Assembly: GCF_947498345.1 (NCBI RefSeq)
Contig: NZ_CANMJY010000007.1
Span: forward strand, 1-64,000
From: an uncultured Winogradskyella sp.
GTDB lineage: Bacteria > Bacteroidota > Bacteroidia > Flavobacteriales > Flavobacteriaceae
Reading direction: 5' to 3'
Length of the DNA stretch: 64,000 nucleotides
A model generated the notes under the pieces. That model did no database searches. It saw only the letters and a list, made by a program, of their open reading frames with translations, and was not told the DNA's origin. The translations under genes were made by a program, and so were the position numbers. Positions 35,167-45,008 of this stretch are shown here, piece by piece (position 1 is the first letter of the stretch; every line of letters begins with the position of its first letter).

Positions 35167-35174
35167 TAACTTTG
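35167..35174 (+). promoter_or_regulatory. Putative -7 element of the acyltransferase-radical SAM-GT4 series
   Basis: TAACTTTG, 29 bases before the ATG at 35204, with a TTG at 35138-35140 (26-base spacer, slightly long). The 211-base gap between the divergent genes is otherwise very AT-rich; no other signal was found in it. Confidence 0.4.
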
Positions 35175-35203
35175 CATTTAATCAGGTATCTAGCAATATT
35201 TTA

Positions 35204-35917
35204 ATGAAAGCATACAAGATAATTGAATTTTTCTTGTCAAAAATTAAGAAAGAGAAGCACACTCTATCTTACCCTTTTTCTTTACGGGAATTTTTATCAA
35301 TAATGATATCTAAAGGGTTCTCTGCAATCAGAGGTACATTGTTTATTAAACCTTTTTTAAAATCCAGCAAGGGAATTATTTTTGCCGAGCCTGGTGCTAA
35401 AATTCAATTTGGACACAAGGTAAAAGTAGGAAGCGGTTTTAACTTAATGAAAAGCTCATTGATTAATGCCTTAAGTTATGAGGGTGTAGAAATTGGTGAT
35501 AATTTCACTTTAGGAAAATATGCTATAATTGAATGCACTGGGGTATTAAGAAATGTTGGCAATTCCCTTAAAATAGGAAATAACGTTGGTATAAATCATT
35601 ATTGTTTTATAGGTGTTAGAGGAGACATAGAGATTGGTGATAATGTTATTTTTGGACCAAGAGTAAATGTGTTTTCAGAAAACCATAATTATGCCGATAT
35701 TGCAATACCAATTAAAAACCAAGGTGTTACCAAAGGAAAAACCGTTATAGGGAGCGATGTATGGATAGGGGCAAATGTATCGATTATGTCTGGTGTTAAA
35801 GTAGGAGATGGTTGTATTATTGCCGCAGGTGCTGTTGTTACAAAAGACATCCCTGCTTATTCAGTTATTGGTGGAGTCCCTGCTAAAGTTTTAAAAAATA
35901 GAAAAGAAGAATTATGA
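35204..35917 (+). CDS. Hexapeptide-repeat O-acyltransferase (WbbJ-like)
   Basis: 237 residues. Hexapeptide turns ([54 protein letters not shown]) form a left-handed beta-helix. The His in ENHNY is the expected catalytic base. The C terminus [20 protein letters not shown] and [15 protein letters not shown] is the signature of the maltose/galactoside O-acetyltransferase group. It should acetylate a sugar of the glycan. The stop and the radical SAM start overlap in an ATGA. Confidence 0.88.
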   Translation: MKAYKIIEFFLSKIKKEKHTLSYPFSLREFLSIMISKGFSAIRGTLFIKPFLKSSKGIIFAEPGAKIQFGHKVKVGSGFNLMKSSLINALSYEGVEIGDNFTLGKYAIIECTGVLRNVGNSLKIGNNVGINHYCFIGVRGDIEIGDNVIFGPRVNVFSENHNYADIAIPIKNQGVTKGKTVIGSDVWIGANVSIMSGVKVGDGCIIAAGAVVTKDIPAYSVIGGVPAKVLKNRKEEL

Positions 35918-36993
35918 GTAAAGTAAAAATGCCTACTGACGTTTCTATTATCACAACATATCGTTGTAATATGGAATGCAAAATGTGTGATATTTGGAGA
36001 AACCCTACAAATAAAAAATACGAGTTAACCGCAGAGGATTTAGAAAAGTTACCAAACTTTAAATTTACTAATATTACTGGAGGTGAACCTTTTATGCGTA
36101 GAGATATTGAGGACATCATAGAGGTAATGTATAAGAAAAGTGATCGTGTGGTAATTTCTACTGCAGGTTGGCATACCAATAAAATTCTTAAAATGGCTGA
36201 ACGCTTTCCTAATATTGGTGTGCGTGTAAGTTTAGAGGGAATGGAGGAAATCAATAATGATTTAAGAGGAAGAGATACCGGGTTTCAAAGAGGTCTAAAA
36301 ACTTTAATGGGATTAAAAGAAATGGGAATTAAGGATATTGGATTTGGAATGACTGTATCTAATAAAAACTCTCATGATCTTATCAATTTATATGAATTAA
36401 GTAAGCAGATTGATATGGAGTTTGCCACTGCCACATTCCATAATTCATTTTACTTTCATAAAGATGACAATGAAGTTACCAATAAAGACGAGGTGATAAG
36501 TAACTTTGAGCAGCTAATAGATATGTTACTTAAAGATAATAATCCTAAAAGTTGGTACAGAGCTTATTTTAATTTAGGGCTTATCAATTATATAAAAGGT
36601 AATAAAAGAATGTTACCATGCGAGGCAGGTACTGTGAATTTTTTCATAGAACCTTACGGTGATGTGTATCCTTGTAATGGTTTAGAGAAAAAATATTGGA
36701 AAGAATCTATGGGTAATATCCGTGATTACGACTCTTTTGAGGACCTCTGGTATAGCGAACAAGCAGATAAGGTTAGAGGCTTAGTAAGAACATGCCCTAA
36801 AAACTGTTGGATGGTTGGTACCGCTGCGCCAGTAATGAAAAAATACATAAAGCATCCAACCAAATGGGTGGTTAAAAATAAAATTAAAAGTATTATTGGT
36901 AAACCTGTTTGTAAAGAGCATTTCCCTCATGCTGACGTTGGCCAAGATCCTTTACAAGGAGATTTAAGAGAAGTAGATGTTAATACCCTCTAA
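35914..36993 (+). CDS. Radical SAM protein with SPASM/twitch-type C terminus
   Basis: 359 residues. The SAM-cluster motif is C18-N-M-E-C22-K-M-C25, with TGGEPFM for SAM binding. A second Cys group lies near the C terminus ([20 protein letters not shown], then [12 protein letters not shown]), which fits a SPASM/twitch auxiliary iron-sulfur site. Such enzymes act in glycan, lipid or peptide modification. The start overlaps the acyltransferase stop (ATGA), and a GT4 follows after 51 bases, so a sugar or precursor modification in this locus is likely. The actual reaction is unknown. Confidence 0.85.
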   Translation: MSKVKMPTDVSIITTYRCNMECKMCDIWRNPTNKKYELTAEDLEKLPNFKFTNITGGEPFMRRDIEDIIEVMYKKSDRVVISTAGWHTNKILKMAERFPNIGVRVSLEGMEEINNDLRGRDTGFQRGLKTLMGLKEMGIKDIGFGMTVSNKNSHDLINLYELSKQIDMEFATATFHNSFYFHKDDNEVTNKDEVISNFEQLIDMLLKDNNPKSWYRAYFNLGLINYIKGNKRMLPCEAGTVNFFIEPYGDVYPCNGLEKKYWKESMGNIRDYDSFEDLWYSEQADKVRGLVRTCPKNCWMVGTAAPVMKKYIKHPTKWVVKNKIKSIIGKPVCKEHFPHADVGQDPLQGDLREVDVNTL

Positions 36994-37044
36994 TTTTTAA
37001 TTAAAAAGGGGTCTGCTAAAAACCCTATTTTGCATGTTTACTAA

Positions 37045-38139
37045 ATGAAAATTATTGTCCTTGGTACCAGAGGTATTCCCAATATTTTAGGCGGTGTAGA
37101 AACCCATAGTGAACAGCTCTACCCAAGAATAGTCACCGAAGGTCATAATGTTACTGTAATTACCAGAACTCCGTATGTTGTGGATAAAACGGTAAACGTA
37201 TATAAAGGTGTGTCTTTAAAGCACATTTATGCGCCTAAGCTAAAATCTTTAGAAGCTATAGTGCATACCTTTTTAGGTGTCCTATACGCGGCTTGTAAAA
37301 GACCCGATGTGCTTCATATACATGCTGTGGGTCCAATGCTTTTAACCCCTTTAGCAAGGTTATTTGGATTAAAAGTGGTGGTTACCAATCATGGCCCAGA
37401 TTATGATCGTCAAAAATGGGGAAAGGCTGCTAAGACATTGCTTAAAACCGGAGAGCGTTTTGGGACAAAAACAGCAAATAAGGTTATCGTTATTTCTAAT
37501 GTTATAAATAATATACTCAAAAAGAAATATCATAGGAATGATGCGCTCTTAATCTACAACGGAGTTAATATTCCTGAGCGAGCAACTCAAAGTGATTATA
37601 TACAATCTAAGGGTTTAGAGCGGGATAAATACCTCATCGCAGTAGGGCGATTTGTTAAAGAGAAAGGCTTCTCGGATTTAATTGAGGCCTACAAAGCTAT
37701 AAATACTCCTTATAAATTAGTTTTGGTTGGTGATGCCGACCATGAAACTTCATACAGTAAACATTTAAAAAAACAAGCTATTGAAGCTGGTATTGTTTTA
37801 ACCGGATTTATAAAAGGCGAAGCATTACATCAGGTTTTTTCGCATGCGCGCTTATTTATTATGCCATCTTACCATGAAGGTTTACCTATTGCCTTGTTAG
37901 AGGCCATGAGCTATAATCTCGATGTATTGGTAAGTAATATTCCTGCAAATTTAGAAGTCGCTTTAGAAGACAAACACTATTTTGAAGTTGGAAATATTAA
38001 AGCCCTTAGCAAGTCTATTTTAAACGCTTTAGAATCTTCAGGAGCATTGATTGACAATTCTAGGTTAATGCACGATACCTATAATTGGGACATCATAGCA
38101 AAAAAAACTATTGAAGTTTATAAATCACTCAAGTCTTAA
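37045..38139 (+). CDS. Glycosyltransferase family 4
   Basis: 364 residues, GT-B fold, N terminus IIVLGTRGIPNILGGVETHS typical of a capsule/O-antigen GT4 subgroup that begins with VLGTRGIP. The C-terminal half has LIAVGRFVKEKGFSDLIEAY and the donor-binding MPSYHEGLPIALLEAMSYN with the E-x7-E pattern. It is the last of three plus-strand genes. Its stop shares the bases TTAA with the stop of the convergent 79-residue protein gene. Confidence 0.92.
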   Translation: MKIIVLGTRGIPNILGGVETHSEQLYPRIVTEGHNVTVITRTPYVVDKTVNVYKGVSLKHIYAPKLKSLEAIVHTFLGVLYAACKRPDVLHIHAVGPMLLTPLARLFGLKVVVTNHGPDYDRQKWGKAAKTLLKTGERFGTKTANKVIVISNVINNILKKKYHRNDALLIYNGVNIPERATQSDYIQSKGLERDKYLIAVGRFVKEKGFSDLIEAYKAINTPYKLVLVGDADHETSYSKHLKKQAIEAGIVLTGFIKGEALHQVFSHARLFIMPSYHEGLPIALLEAMSYNLDVLVSNIPANLEVALEDKHYFEVGNIKALSKSILNALESSGALIDNSRLMHDTYNWDIIAKKTIEVYKSLKS

Positions 38140-38375
38140 ATTTCTAACAAATCTAATTGACCAAGAATTAATATTACCCTATATATTAAATCTTCTAAAT
38201 CATCTTCTAAATCTTCATTGCCTTCCTTGTCTTGGTTACGTTTAAGTCTTGCCAATAACTCTAATACAACATCCTCAAATGACTTAACAGCTACTTTGTC
38301 ATCCATATTTAATGCTTCATAGTTTTTCTCTAAAGCCTCAACATCTTTGGTAAGTATTTTTATAATATCGTTCAT
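38136..38375 (-). CDS. Small acidic protein of unknown function
   Basis: 79 residues, no signal or membrane segment, strongly acidic (NEDLEDDLEDLIYR) with leucine-rich helices at both ends. I recognise no family. It lies five bases after the second esterase gene at the very end of the sulfated-polysaccharide run. Conserved placement in relatives would support a true gene; codon use looks like its neighbours. Confidence 0.55.
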   Translation of the reverse strand: MNDIIKILTKDVEALEKNYEALNMDDKVAVKSFEDVVLELLARLKRNQDKEGNEDLEDDLEDLIYRVILILGQLDLLEI

Positions 38376-38380
38376 TTTCT

Positions 38381-39385
38381 TTATTCTTTTTTAGTTTCTT
38401 TATCTTGAATGGTTTTTTGCTCATATATCTTTTTAAGATTAAGCTCTAAGAATAATTTACTAATTTGTTGCTCTATTTCTGATTTGTAACCATGCGTATA
38501 ACAATCAGAAACCACATATATCATTTTATCCTTGTTTTTTATATTAGTAAATGCTTCTAAAATTGCTTCATAAGGTGTAATTGGATCATTTTCACAGCTC
38601 CCAATAAAAACTGGGATATCTATGAATTTAGCGAAATTTTTAACATCATAATAAGATAATTGCTTCAATTGTTCTTCTTTTGAAATACCCCTTTCATTTT
38701 CTGAAGTGTTTAGTATCCACCTCATGGGCCATCTGTTTTCTTTATTGTATTTGTTTATACCTGCAAAAAAGGGAATTCTTACAATAGCAACATCAATTTC
38801 TGAGTTTAAAGCACTTGCTACAAGGGCCAACATACCACCTTGACTCCCGCCTGTTGCAACTATTACTCCGTTTGATTTTGAATGGGAGGAAATAAAATTG
38901 ACTGAACGATAAACATCCATAAAAACACCTCTATACACATAGTTTTCTTTATTGCCTATTCCATTTAAAATAAACCTGTCATTGGAAATCTCGTCTCTAC
39001 TCAAGCCTTGACCTCTATTATCTACTTTAACACATATGAGACTGTCTTGTCTCATAAAATAGTCCTTTGTAACCTCATCAAATGTATAGTCTTGTTTTCC
39101 AAAAGGTGAAAATTTAATTCTCGTTTCGTATTTACCTTTATTAATTGGCTCAGAAACATATATGTGAAAATCTATATTATTCCATGAATTTATTCGATAC
39201 AAAGAGAGTAACTTTCCATTGTGTTGTTCCTCATTGAGCTTTCTTATATTCTTAGGAATCTTATTAAGTTCAACAATTGTTGAATCCCAAAAAGATTTAA
39301 ATTCTTCATCAAAATTAGTTTGGCTATTTAATGTGCTAACACATATAATAAAAAATAAAAGAATGGTATTAGTAAATTTTTTCAT
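38381..39385 (-). CDS. Acetyl xylan esterase-like secreted hydrolase (AXE1 family), copy 2
   Basis: 334 residues. N-terminal signal peptide (about 1-21, FIICVSTLNSQ). The AXE1 pattern is seen: NFDEEFKSFWDSTIVEL, a RGQG segment, the nucleophile in GGSQGGMLALVASAL, the acid in CENDPITP and the His in YTHGY. AXE1 enzymes remove acetyl groups from sugars. Its neighbour at 39382-40350 is a paralog with the same order of motifs, and the two overlap by four bases. Export to the periplasm suggests trimming of acetyl groups after synthesis of the glycan, or turnover; not tested. Confidence 0.8.
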   Translation of the reverse strand: MKKFTNTILLFFIICVSTLNSQTNFDEEFKSFWDSTIVELNKIPKNIRKLNEEQHNGKLLSLYRINSWNNIDFHIYVSEPINKGKYETRIKFSPFGKQDYTFDEVTKDYFMRQDSLICVKVDNRGQGLSRDEISNDRFILNGIGNKENYVYRGVFMDVYRSVNFISSHSKSNGVIVATGGSQGGMLALVASALNSEIDVAIVRIPFFAGINKYNKENRWPMRWILNTSENERGISKEEQLKQLSYYDVKNFAKFIDIPVFIGSCENDPITPYEAILEAFTNIKNKDKMIYVVSDCYTHGYKSEIEQQISKLFLELNLKKIYEQKTIQDKETKKE

Positions 39386-40350
39386 CTCTTATAGATCGAT
39401 TTAAGATTCTCTTTTATAAATATTTGCTCCATTTTATTTGCCAATATAGATTTAGATGAGCACCCATGACCCGAACAAGGAGTAATATAAAGGTTTTTAT
39501 TATTGCTCTTTATAGTATTAAATAATTTAATAGCGCCTTCTTTTGGGGTAACTGTGTCTGTTTCTTGTGTCCTTAAAAAAAATGGTGCTTCTATTTTATC
39601 TGCGAAATTAAGTACATCAAAATAGGATAGCGTTTCGTGCAAATCCTCTAACTCCCAGCCTCTTTCTTTGGTTTCATGAATCCATATTTTCATTGGCCAC
39701 TTCGTTTTATCATAACTGAGTATATCTGTAAAAAAAGGAAAGCTGGCAATGCACATTGTAGTATTTGGATTTAATGCAGATGCAGCTATAGCTAATGCGC
39801 CCCCTTGACCTTCCCCTAAGACAATAATATTACCATCGCCATGAGGTAGTGTATTAGCGAAATCTACTGCTTTAACAGCATCTAAAAATGCACCTCTATA
39901 GATGTACTCATCTTTATGCTCTATGCCTTTAGTCAAGTAATCCTTAAACTTTATTTGATCTGTACTTAGACCTTGCCCCCTAATATCTACCGTTATATTA
40001 ATGCGCTTTTTTTGGTTTAAAAACCATTTGCTAGGAATATTCTTTTTGCTTTTGTTTCCACGACCAAAACCTGAAAATTTTATAAGCACAGGGTACTGAC
40101 CCGGTTCTATTGGCTCTGCAACCCATGCATATATCGTTGCGTTTTTATAAGAGTCAATTGACCTTAAAGTAACTCTTTTGTCGTTAATAATAGAATCTTT
40201 TATAATTGTTGAGGTAACTTCTCCATTAAGCTCTTCGAGAGAAGATTGCCAAAAATCATCAAAATTCTCTGGTTTTTGTTTAGGGTTATAACAAGAGAAA
40301 ATGCTTACTAAGAACAAACATAACATCAATATTGAAAATTTTGTTTTCAT
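39382..40350 (-). CDS. Acetyl xylan esterase-like lipoprotein (AXE1 family), copy 1
   Basis: 322 residues. The leader ends in FLVSIFSC with the lipobox Cys near residue 20, so it is a lipoprotein, unlike its paralog. AXE1 features: NFDDFWQSSLEELN, RGQGLST, the nucleophile region LGEGQGGALAIAASA (here GEGQGG with Glu where the paralog has the Ser of GGSQGG), TQETDTVTP and CSGHGCSS. The Ser-to-Glu change at the nucleophile means this copy may be inactive or use another residue. The start directly abuts the upstream O-antigen ligase stop. Confidence 0.8.
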   Translation of the reverse strand: MKTKFSILMLCLFLVSIFSCYNPKQKPENFDDFWQSSLEELNGEVTSTIIKDSIINDKRVTLRSIDSYKNATIYAWVAEPIEPGQYPVLIKFSGFGRGNKSKKNIPSKWFLNQKKRINITVDIRGQGLSTDQIKFKDYLTKGIEHKDEYIYRGAFLDAVKAVDFANTLPHGDGNIIVLGEGQGGALAIAASALNPNTTMCIASFPFFTDILSYDKTKWPMKIWIHETKERGWELEDLHETLSYFDVLNFADKIEAPFFLRTQETDTVTPKEGAIKLFNTIKSNNKNLYITPCSGHGCSSKSILANKMEQIFIKENLKSIYKR

Positions 40351-41523
40351 CTATTTTCTTTTAAAGTTATAACTAACTATTAATGGTATTACTACACTAT
40401 ACAATTGTACTCCATATTGCCTATTAAAAACACACTCAACTAATGAAAATAAAAATAAAACTACAAAAGCTGATAACGCAAAAGTGCTTTGGTTTTTAAG
40501 TTTTAACACATAATACAATATCGCAAACAAAATTATTAATACACCTAATAATCCATTGGTTACATAAAATTCTACCAACTGACTATGCGGATTATACCCA
40601 TAAACACCTTTTTTTTGGTTAGTATAATTATGTCCAAAATATACATCCTTTTTTTCTTTATAATAATCCCCTATACCTATTCCAAAAAAATAACTATCTG
40701 TTTTTTCGACAGCCTCTAAAGAATTAGTCCATAATTTTAGCCTCGGAGATCTATTATAGTTAAAGCTATTGGTGAATTTATTTAAAATATCTTTATTGAT
40801 TAACACAAATGAAGACGCTATAGCACTTATTATTAAAACGGAATGCCAAAACTTTTTAGAGGGTAATTTAGAGTAGCAATAAAAACATGCAACTATAAAG
40901 TATAGCATATAAACTATACGAGAAGTTGTAAAAGAAATAGCTATACTCAAGGTTATTATTACAAAAAATTTGATATAGTTATTCTTAATAATATTAAACT
41001 CTAATAAGCTCAATATTGCCAACAAAATATATACACCAAAATACGGATGGTGTATTGCAGTAATAAAATAAGTGAAATCTGTCTGAAACAGAATATCTTC
41101 ATTAAAGTATTTTATGGCATTATAAAATGTGATTAGTGATGCAAAAATAGCACTAACTAATAGTATACTAAATGCTTTTTTTAAAGTTTTCCGCTCAAAT
41201 TTTATGCTCAATAAAATAAATGCCACCAGTATTATTGGCAGCCTTAGATTTAGATAACCGATTCCTGAATCTAAAGAATTTGAATTTAGGGTAGATATTA
41301 TAGTTAGTATAAAAGGACTGATTATAGCAAGATATAATTTAACATTAAAACTCTTAAAATTAATTTGCTTAAATATAAAACCTAATAAAAAAGTCGTGCA
41401 AGCAATACCCAAACAAATATTAGATATAGCTACTGAAAAGAATGTAATACTAAGATAAAGAAACAAAAAAATTAGAGTTGTTTCATTATGGTTAATTTCT
41501 CTAAGTTTACTTTTTACAATCAT
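40351..41523 (-). CDS. O-antigen ligase/polymerase-like membrane protein (Wzy_C domain)
   Basis: 390 residues with about 11 membrane helices. The large periplasmic loop holds RSPRLKLWTNSLEAVEKTDS, FGIGIGDY and YNPHSQLVEFYVTNGLLG, the typical Wzy_C signature with the conserved His. It either joins finished chains to lipid A-core or polymerises repeat units. Starts with a one-base overlap (TAATG) to the GT4 gene. A second polymerase-like protein lies at 42700-43989, so the two probably split the two jobs. Confidence 0.85.
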   Translation of the reverse strand: MIVKSKLREINHNETTLIFLFLYLSITFFSVAISNICLGIACTTFLLGFIFKQINFKSFNVKLYLAIISPFILTIISTLNSNSLDSGIGYLNLRLPIILVAFILLSIKFERKTLKKAFSILLVSAIFASLITFYNAIKYFNEDILFQTDFTYFITAIHHPYFGVYILLAILSLLEFNIIKNNYIKFFVIITLSIAISFTTSRIVYMLYFIVACFYCYSKLPSKKFWHSVLIISAIASSFVLINKDILNKFTNSFNYNRSPRLKLWTNSLEAVEKTDSYFFGIGIGDYYKEKKDVYFGHNYTNQKKGVYGYNPHSQLVEFYVTNGLLGVLIILFAILYYVLKLKNQSTFALSAFVVLFLFSLVECVFNRQYGVQLYSVVIPLIVSYNFKRK

Positions 41524-42731
41524 TAACTTGTTGTCAGCTTATTATATACACTCATAATTTTATTCATGTGCACTTGTCTGGATAGATTGTCCTTAAAGTA
41601 TTCATCAATGTTTTTTTTAAGGTGTTTTGTTGGCTTTTTGTCTATTTTAAGTAAATGTTTAAGTGCTGATTCCATATCGCTAAAATCTAGCAAATAACCT
41701 GTTTCTCCATTTTGAATCAAGTCCATAAAACCACTATGATTAGAGCCAATAACAGGAACACCTAGCGCAAAAGACTCTATTACTGTCATGGGGCAATTTT
41801 CAAAACCTTTTGAGGGTTGAATAACGTATTTTGCTTTTTTTACAATATTAAAAAGGTCTCTGCCATACTTTGGTCCCAAATATCTAATATTGTCATTGTC
41901 TTTGGTTTTATTGATAACACTCTCTTCAAGAGAACCTTTACCAATTATTAATAACTTAAGATTTGTTTTAACAAAATGATCTAAAAAATCTATGATGCCC
42001 TTTTCTTCAGAGATTCTTCCATAGTATAAATAAAATTCTTCTTTTTCAATATCTAGATCTAAATCTGTTTTTACTTCTGTAAAATTAGGAATTACAATTA
42101 TTTTTTTGTCAATTCTTTCCCTTACCAAGTTCGCTAAAAATTCACTTGGTGAGATATAAACATCTACATATTTATCATAAAATCCTCTTTTATGATAAAA
42201 AGCACTCTCAAATGCGCCAACTGCACTTTTAAATAAAGAACCATCAAAACATTTATCTTTTATACAATTTACAAATGAGCCCTTAACGCATTTGGTGCAG
42301 GTCTGATCTCTTTGAAAATTATACAATCTGTGATACGGACATACCATTTGACTATCATGTATGGTTTGCACAACTTTTATTCCTCTTTTTTTTATTTCTG
42401 GAAGAATACTTGGTGTTAACTGAAAATTATAGTTGTGAATGTGTACTATATCTGGTTGGTATTTATCTAAAACTTTTGCTAATTTTTGTCTATTATCCTT
42501 TGAGTAAATGGTGTTAATAACAGAGGTCGCTTTGTTAAGTATACTTAGGTTTTTGTAATCTACATTTTTTGCTTCAAGACCTAAAAAATCATTAACTATG
42601 TTTTCAGAATCTTCCATACCCCAAAATTTAACCTCTACATTAAGTTCTTTAAGAGCTTTTGAAAGTTGAAACATATAGGTCTCTGCTCCACCTACAATTT
42701 TAAGATATTTGTTTATCTGTAGTATTTTCAT
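41523..42731 (-). CDS. Glycosyltransferase family 4 with Cys-rich insertion
   Basis: 402 residues, GT-B fold. N terminus MKILQINKYLKIVGGAETYM, a typical GT4 start. An insertion near 140-160 holds four Cys (TCTKCVKGSFVNCIKDKC), probably a metal site, known from other flavobacterial GT4 proteins. The donor-binding part is YYGRISEEKGIIDFLD and ENCPMTVIESFALGVPVIGS. The start lies 32 bases inside the end of the polymerase-like gene and the stop is TAATG-linked to the ligase-like gene. Confidence 0.9.
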   Translation of the reverse strand: MKILQINKYLKIVGGAETYMFQLSKALKELNVEVKFWGMEDSENIVNDFLGLEAKNVDYKNLSILNKATSVINTIYSKDNRQKLAKVLDKYQPDIVHIHNYNFQLTPSILPEIKKRGIKVVQTIHDSQMVCPYHRLYNFQRDQTCTKCVKGSFVNCIKDKCFDGSLFKSAVGAFESAFYHKRGFYDKYVDVYISPSEFLANLVRERIDKKIIVIPNFTEVKTDLDLDIEKEEFYLYYGRISEEKGIIDFLDHFVKTNLKLLIIGKGSLEESVINKTKDNDNIRYLGPKYGRDLFNIVKKAKYVIQPSKGFENCPMTVIESFALGVPVIGSNHSGFMDLIQNGETGYLLDFSDMESALKHLLKIDKKPTKHLKKNIDEYFKDNLSRQVHMNKIMSVYNKLTTS

Positions 42732-43989
42732 TCTTATTCATTGTGGTGTTAATTATCAAGGCAAAATAAATAAACATTACTACTGCCCTTTGCTGTGTGA
42801 AGATGGCGTCTGTTGTACTATCAATTAATAATAGCATTAATCCTAACACTATACTTATGAAACGGAAGTATTTTGTTCTATTTGTTGTAAATTTTATATG
42901 TCCCATAAATAATGAAAAGTAATTATAGATTACTAATAACATGCCCATTAGCCCAAAATATCCAAACTGACCCAATACCATTGGCCAATATTGGTCTGAA
43001 ACAAATTTCCAATGCGTTCTTTTTATACCATAAACGTTACTTATTCCGTAAAGGTCATAAACCCATGAATAGTATAAGCCCGAATAATACGAGGCATAAG
43101 TACCGAACCCTGTTCCGATAGGAAAATAGTCATTCCCAATTATAAAGCTATAATATAAAATAACAGCTCTAGACCACGCTGTATTATCTAATTTCGTAAA
43201 AGTAAAATACATCGCTAACCAATCCCAAAAGAACCACGCTAATATCAGTCCAAGGCTTACGGTAAATGCTAAAAAATAAAATTTTGATATTTTGAACAGT
43301 TTTTTTCCATAAAAGATTATCAAAATTGTCACTACAACAAACCCTAAGTATTTTACCCTTAAGGATAGCATTCCTGCTAGAAGAACGAAAAGAAGAAAGC
43401 CCTTTTTTTTGTTAAAATGACTAGGTAAAAGCACTAAAAAAATAAAAGAAAAAGTAAAAGCGTATCTAGATGTATGCTGAAAAAACAACTCAATTGATCT
43501 CAAGCCAAACCTATATTCTCTTGGGTATATTTTAAAAATAAAGTCTGCTATAATAAATAAAAGTAATAGTAAAAAAATACGCTCTGAGTACTTTGAAAGA
43601 CTCAATAAAACATTTTCTGAGTTGTAAACGTTAGATAAAAGCCTCACCGCAAAATATGCTACAAACGCTTTAAAAAAAACAATACTATCTGCAAAGATTG
43701 CAACAGAAGGAGTTAAGTTGTTATTAAAATAAGAGGTGAAATTGGAAACCAGACCAATAAACAGTACTGAAGTAAGAAAGAAAACAATATAGTATTCTTT
43801 TCGGTATAATTTCACCTTCTTTTTTAAAAAAATAAAATATATGATTATGAAAAAAGATATTAATGCAATAAGCTCATCAAAAAAACCTAGGTACTTAACA
43901 AAAACATCATATAAAAAAACCAGCAACAATACACTAAGCAACAAGTTTTTTTCAATGATTTTAGATAAACTAACCTTTAATTTCATCAA
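42700..43989 (-). CDS. Polysaccharide polymerase-like multi-pass membrane protein
   Basis: 429 residues with about 11-12 membrane helices. A periplasmic loop (about 295-330) holds FPIGTGFGTYASYYSGLYYS, as in O-antigen polymerase (Wzy) proteins of capsule loci. Sequence identity in this family is low, so the call rests on topology, loop pattern and place between sulfotransferase and GT4 genes. Last 32 bases overlap the following GT4 gene. Confidence 0.75.
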   Translation of the reverse strand: MMKLKVSLSKIIEKNLLLSVLLLVFLYDVFVKYLGFFDELIALISFFIIIYFIFLKKKVKLYRKEYYIVFFLTSVLFIGLVSNFTSYFNNNLTPSVAIFADSIVFFKAFVAYFAVRLLSNVYNSENVLLSLSKYSERIFLLLLLFIIADFIFKIYPREYRFGLRSIELFFQHTSRYAFTFSFIFLVLLPSHFNKKKGFLLFVLLAGMLSLRVKYLGFVVVTILIIFYGKKLFKISKFYFLAFTVSLGLILAWFFWDWLAMYFTFTKLDNTAWSRAVILYYSFIIGNDYFPIGTGFGTYASYYSGLYYSWVYDLYGISNVYGIKRTHWKFVSDQYWPMVLGQFGYFGLMGMLLVIYNYFSLFMGHIKFTTNRTKYFRFISIVLGLMLLLIDSTTDAIFTQQRAVVMFIYFALIINTTMNKNENTTDKQIS

Positions 43990-44011
43990 TGTTGTTTAGT
44001 GTTTATAATTT

Positions 44012-45004
44012 TTAATATATGCTTTTTTCTTCTGGTAACTGACCTACTTTTGTTTTGGTAGATTCCCCTTTGTATAGTGCCCTTCTATATGCAAGGCGTA
44101 CTTTAATTAGCTGTAATGTTCTTTTTGGTAGCCCTAATAACAAATCCCAAAACATCTCAAACCAATTTTTAAGTTTAATTTTCTCAGACACATCATAGCC
44201 ATACTTTTTTAAATATCTGCCTGAAATAATTTGATATATTCTCTTCTCCTTGCTTGTTAAAAGTCTTTCCCATTTTTTAATATTAGAATTGTCAATGGCC
44301 TTAAAAATTAAATCTGAATGGTGTTTGCCAATATATTTATTACTTGTTTGGTGGAATCTCAACATTTTATCTTCAAAACCTACATTAATAAATTTACAAA
44401 TAGATTCTAATGTTTGTTTAGGGTTATTTAATAAGTCTTCATAACGTATGAGAAGTAAATTTTCTTTAGGTATATTTTGCATTGATTTTTCCACCAAATA
44501 GGTTTTTAGCCCCCAATCTAAAGCCATAACAGATGGGTTAGACATACTCTGATCCATTTTTCTCCAGCTATTGAAAACATCTCTTCCGTCTCTTACAATG
44601 TGAATAAACTTAGCTTTTGGAAACATTTGAAATATTAATTCCATTTTGCTAAAAAACAAACTTTTATCTCCCCAAATAGATTTACTCTCGTGAGAAGCAT
44701 AAGAAGAGTACATAATTTCCATAACCTCTTTTATGGTTACTTGACTTTTATTCTCAATTTCTTGTAATAAAGGTTCTCTGTCAAAATTCCATAATTTAAA
44801 TTGCTCGTTCTTTCTCAGGTAATTAACCATCTTTTCAAGCTTTTCTCCACAAATAGGGTCTTTTATCCACTTTTTTTTTAGTAGTGGTTTTAAAAAGCTT
44901 GCTTCCTCTGGTACGGCTATTTCAGAATGTGAGTTTAATAGCAATCTTAATAGTGTTGTTCCTGAGCGCTGAACGCCAACAATAAAAAAGGGAGAAGTCT
45001 TCAT
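44012..45004 (-). CDS. PAPS-dependent sulfotransferase (1)
   Basis: 330 residues. The PAPS 5'-phosphosulfate loop is QRSGTTLL (residues 12-19), and the 3'-phosphate-binding region is HIVRDGRDVFNSWRKMDQS (about 136). It should move sulfate from PAPS to a hydroxyl of a sugar. C-terminal basic helices (about 285-330) may hold it to the membrane. It starts four bases after the second sulfotransferase gene. PAPS is made by cysC/D/N five genes upstream in the same run. Confidence 0.9.
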   Translation of the reverse strand: MKTSPFFIVGVQRSGTTLLRLLLNSHSEIAVPEEASFLKPLLKKKWIKDPICGEKLEKMVNYLRKNEQFKLWNFDREPLLQEIENKSQVTIKEVMEIMYSSYASHESKSIWGDKSLFFSKMELIFQMFPKAKFIHIVRDGRDVFNSWRKMDQSMSNPSVMALDWGLKTYLVEKSMQNIPKENLLLIRYEDLLNNPKQTLESICKFINVGFEDKMLRFHQTSNKYIGKHHSDLIFKAIDNSNIKKWERLLTSKEKRIYQIISGRYLKKYGYDVSEKIKLKNWFEMFWDLLLGLPKRTLQLIKVRLAYRRALYKGESTKTKVGQLPEEKSIY

Positions 45005-45008
45005 GGTC

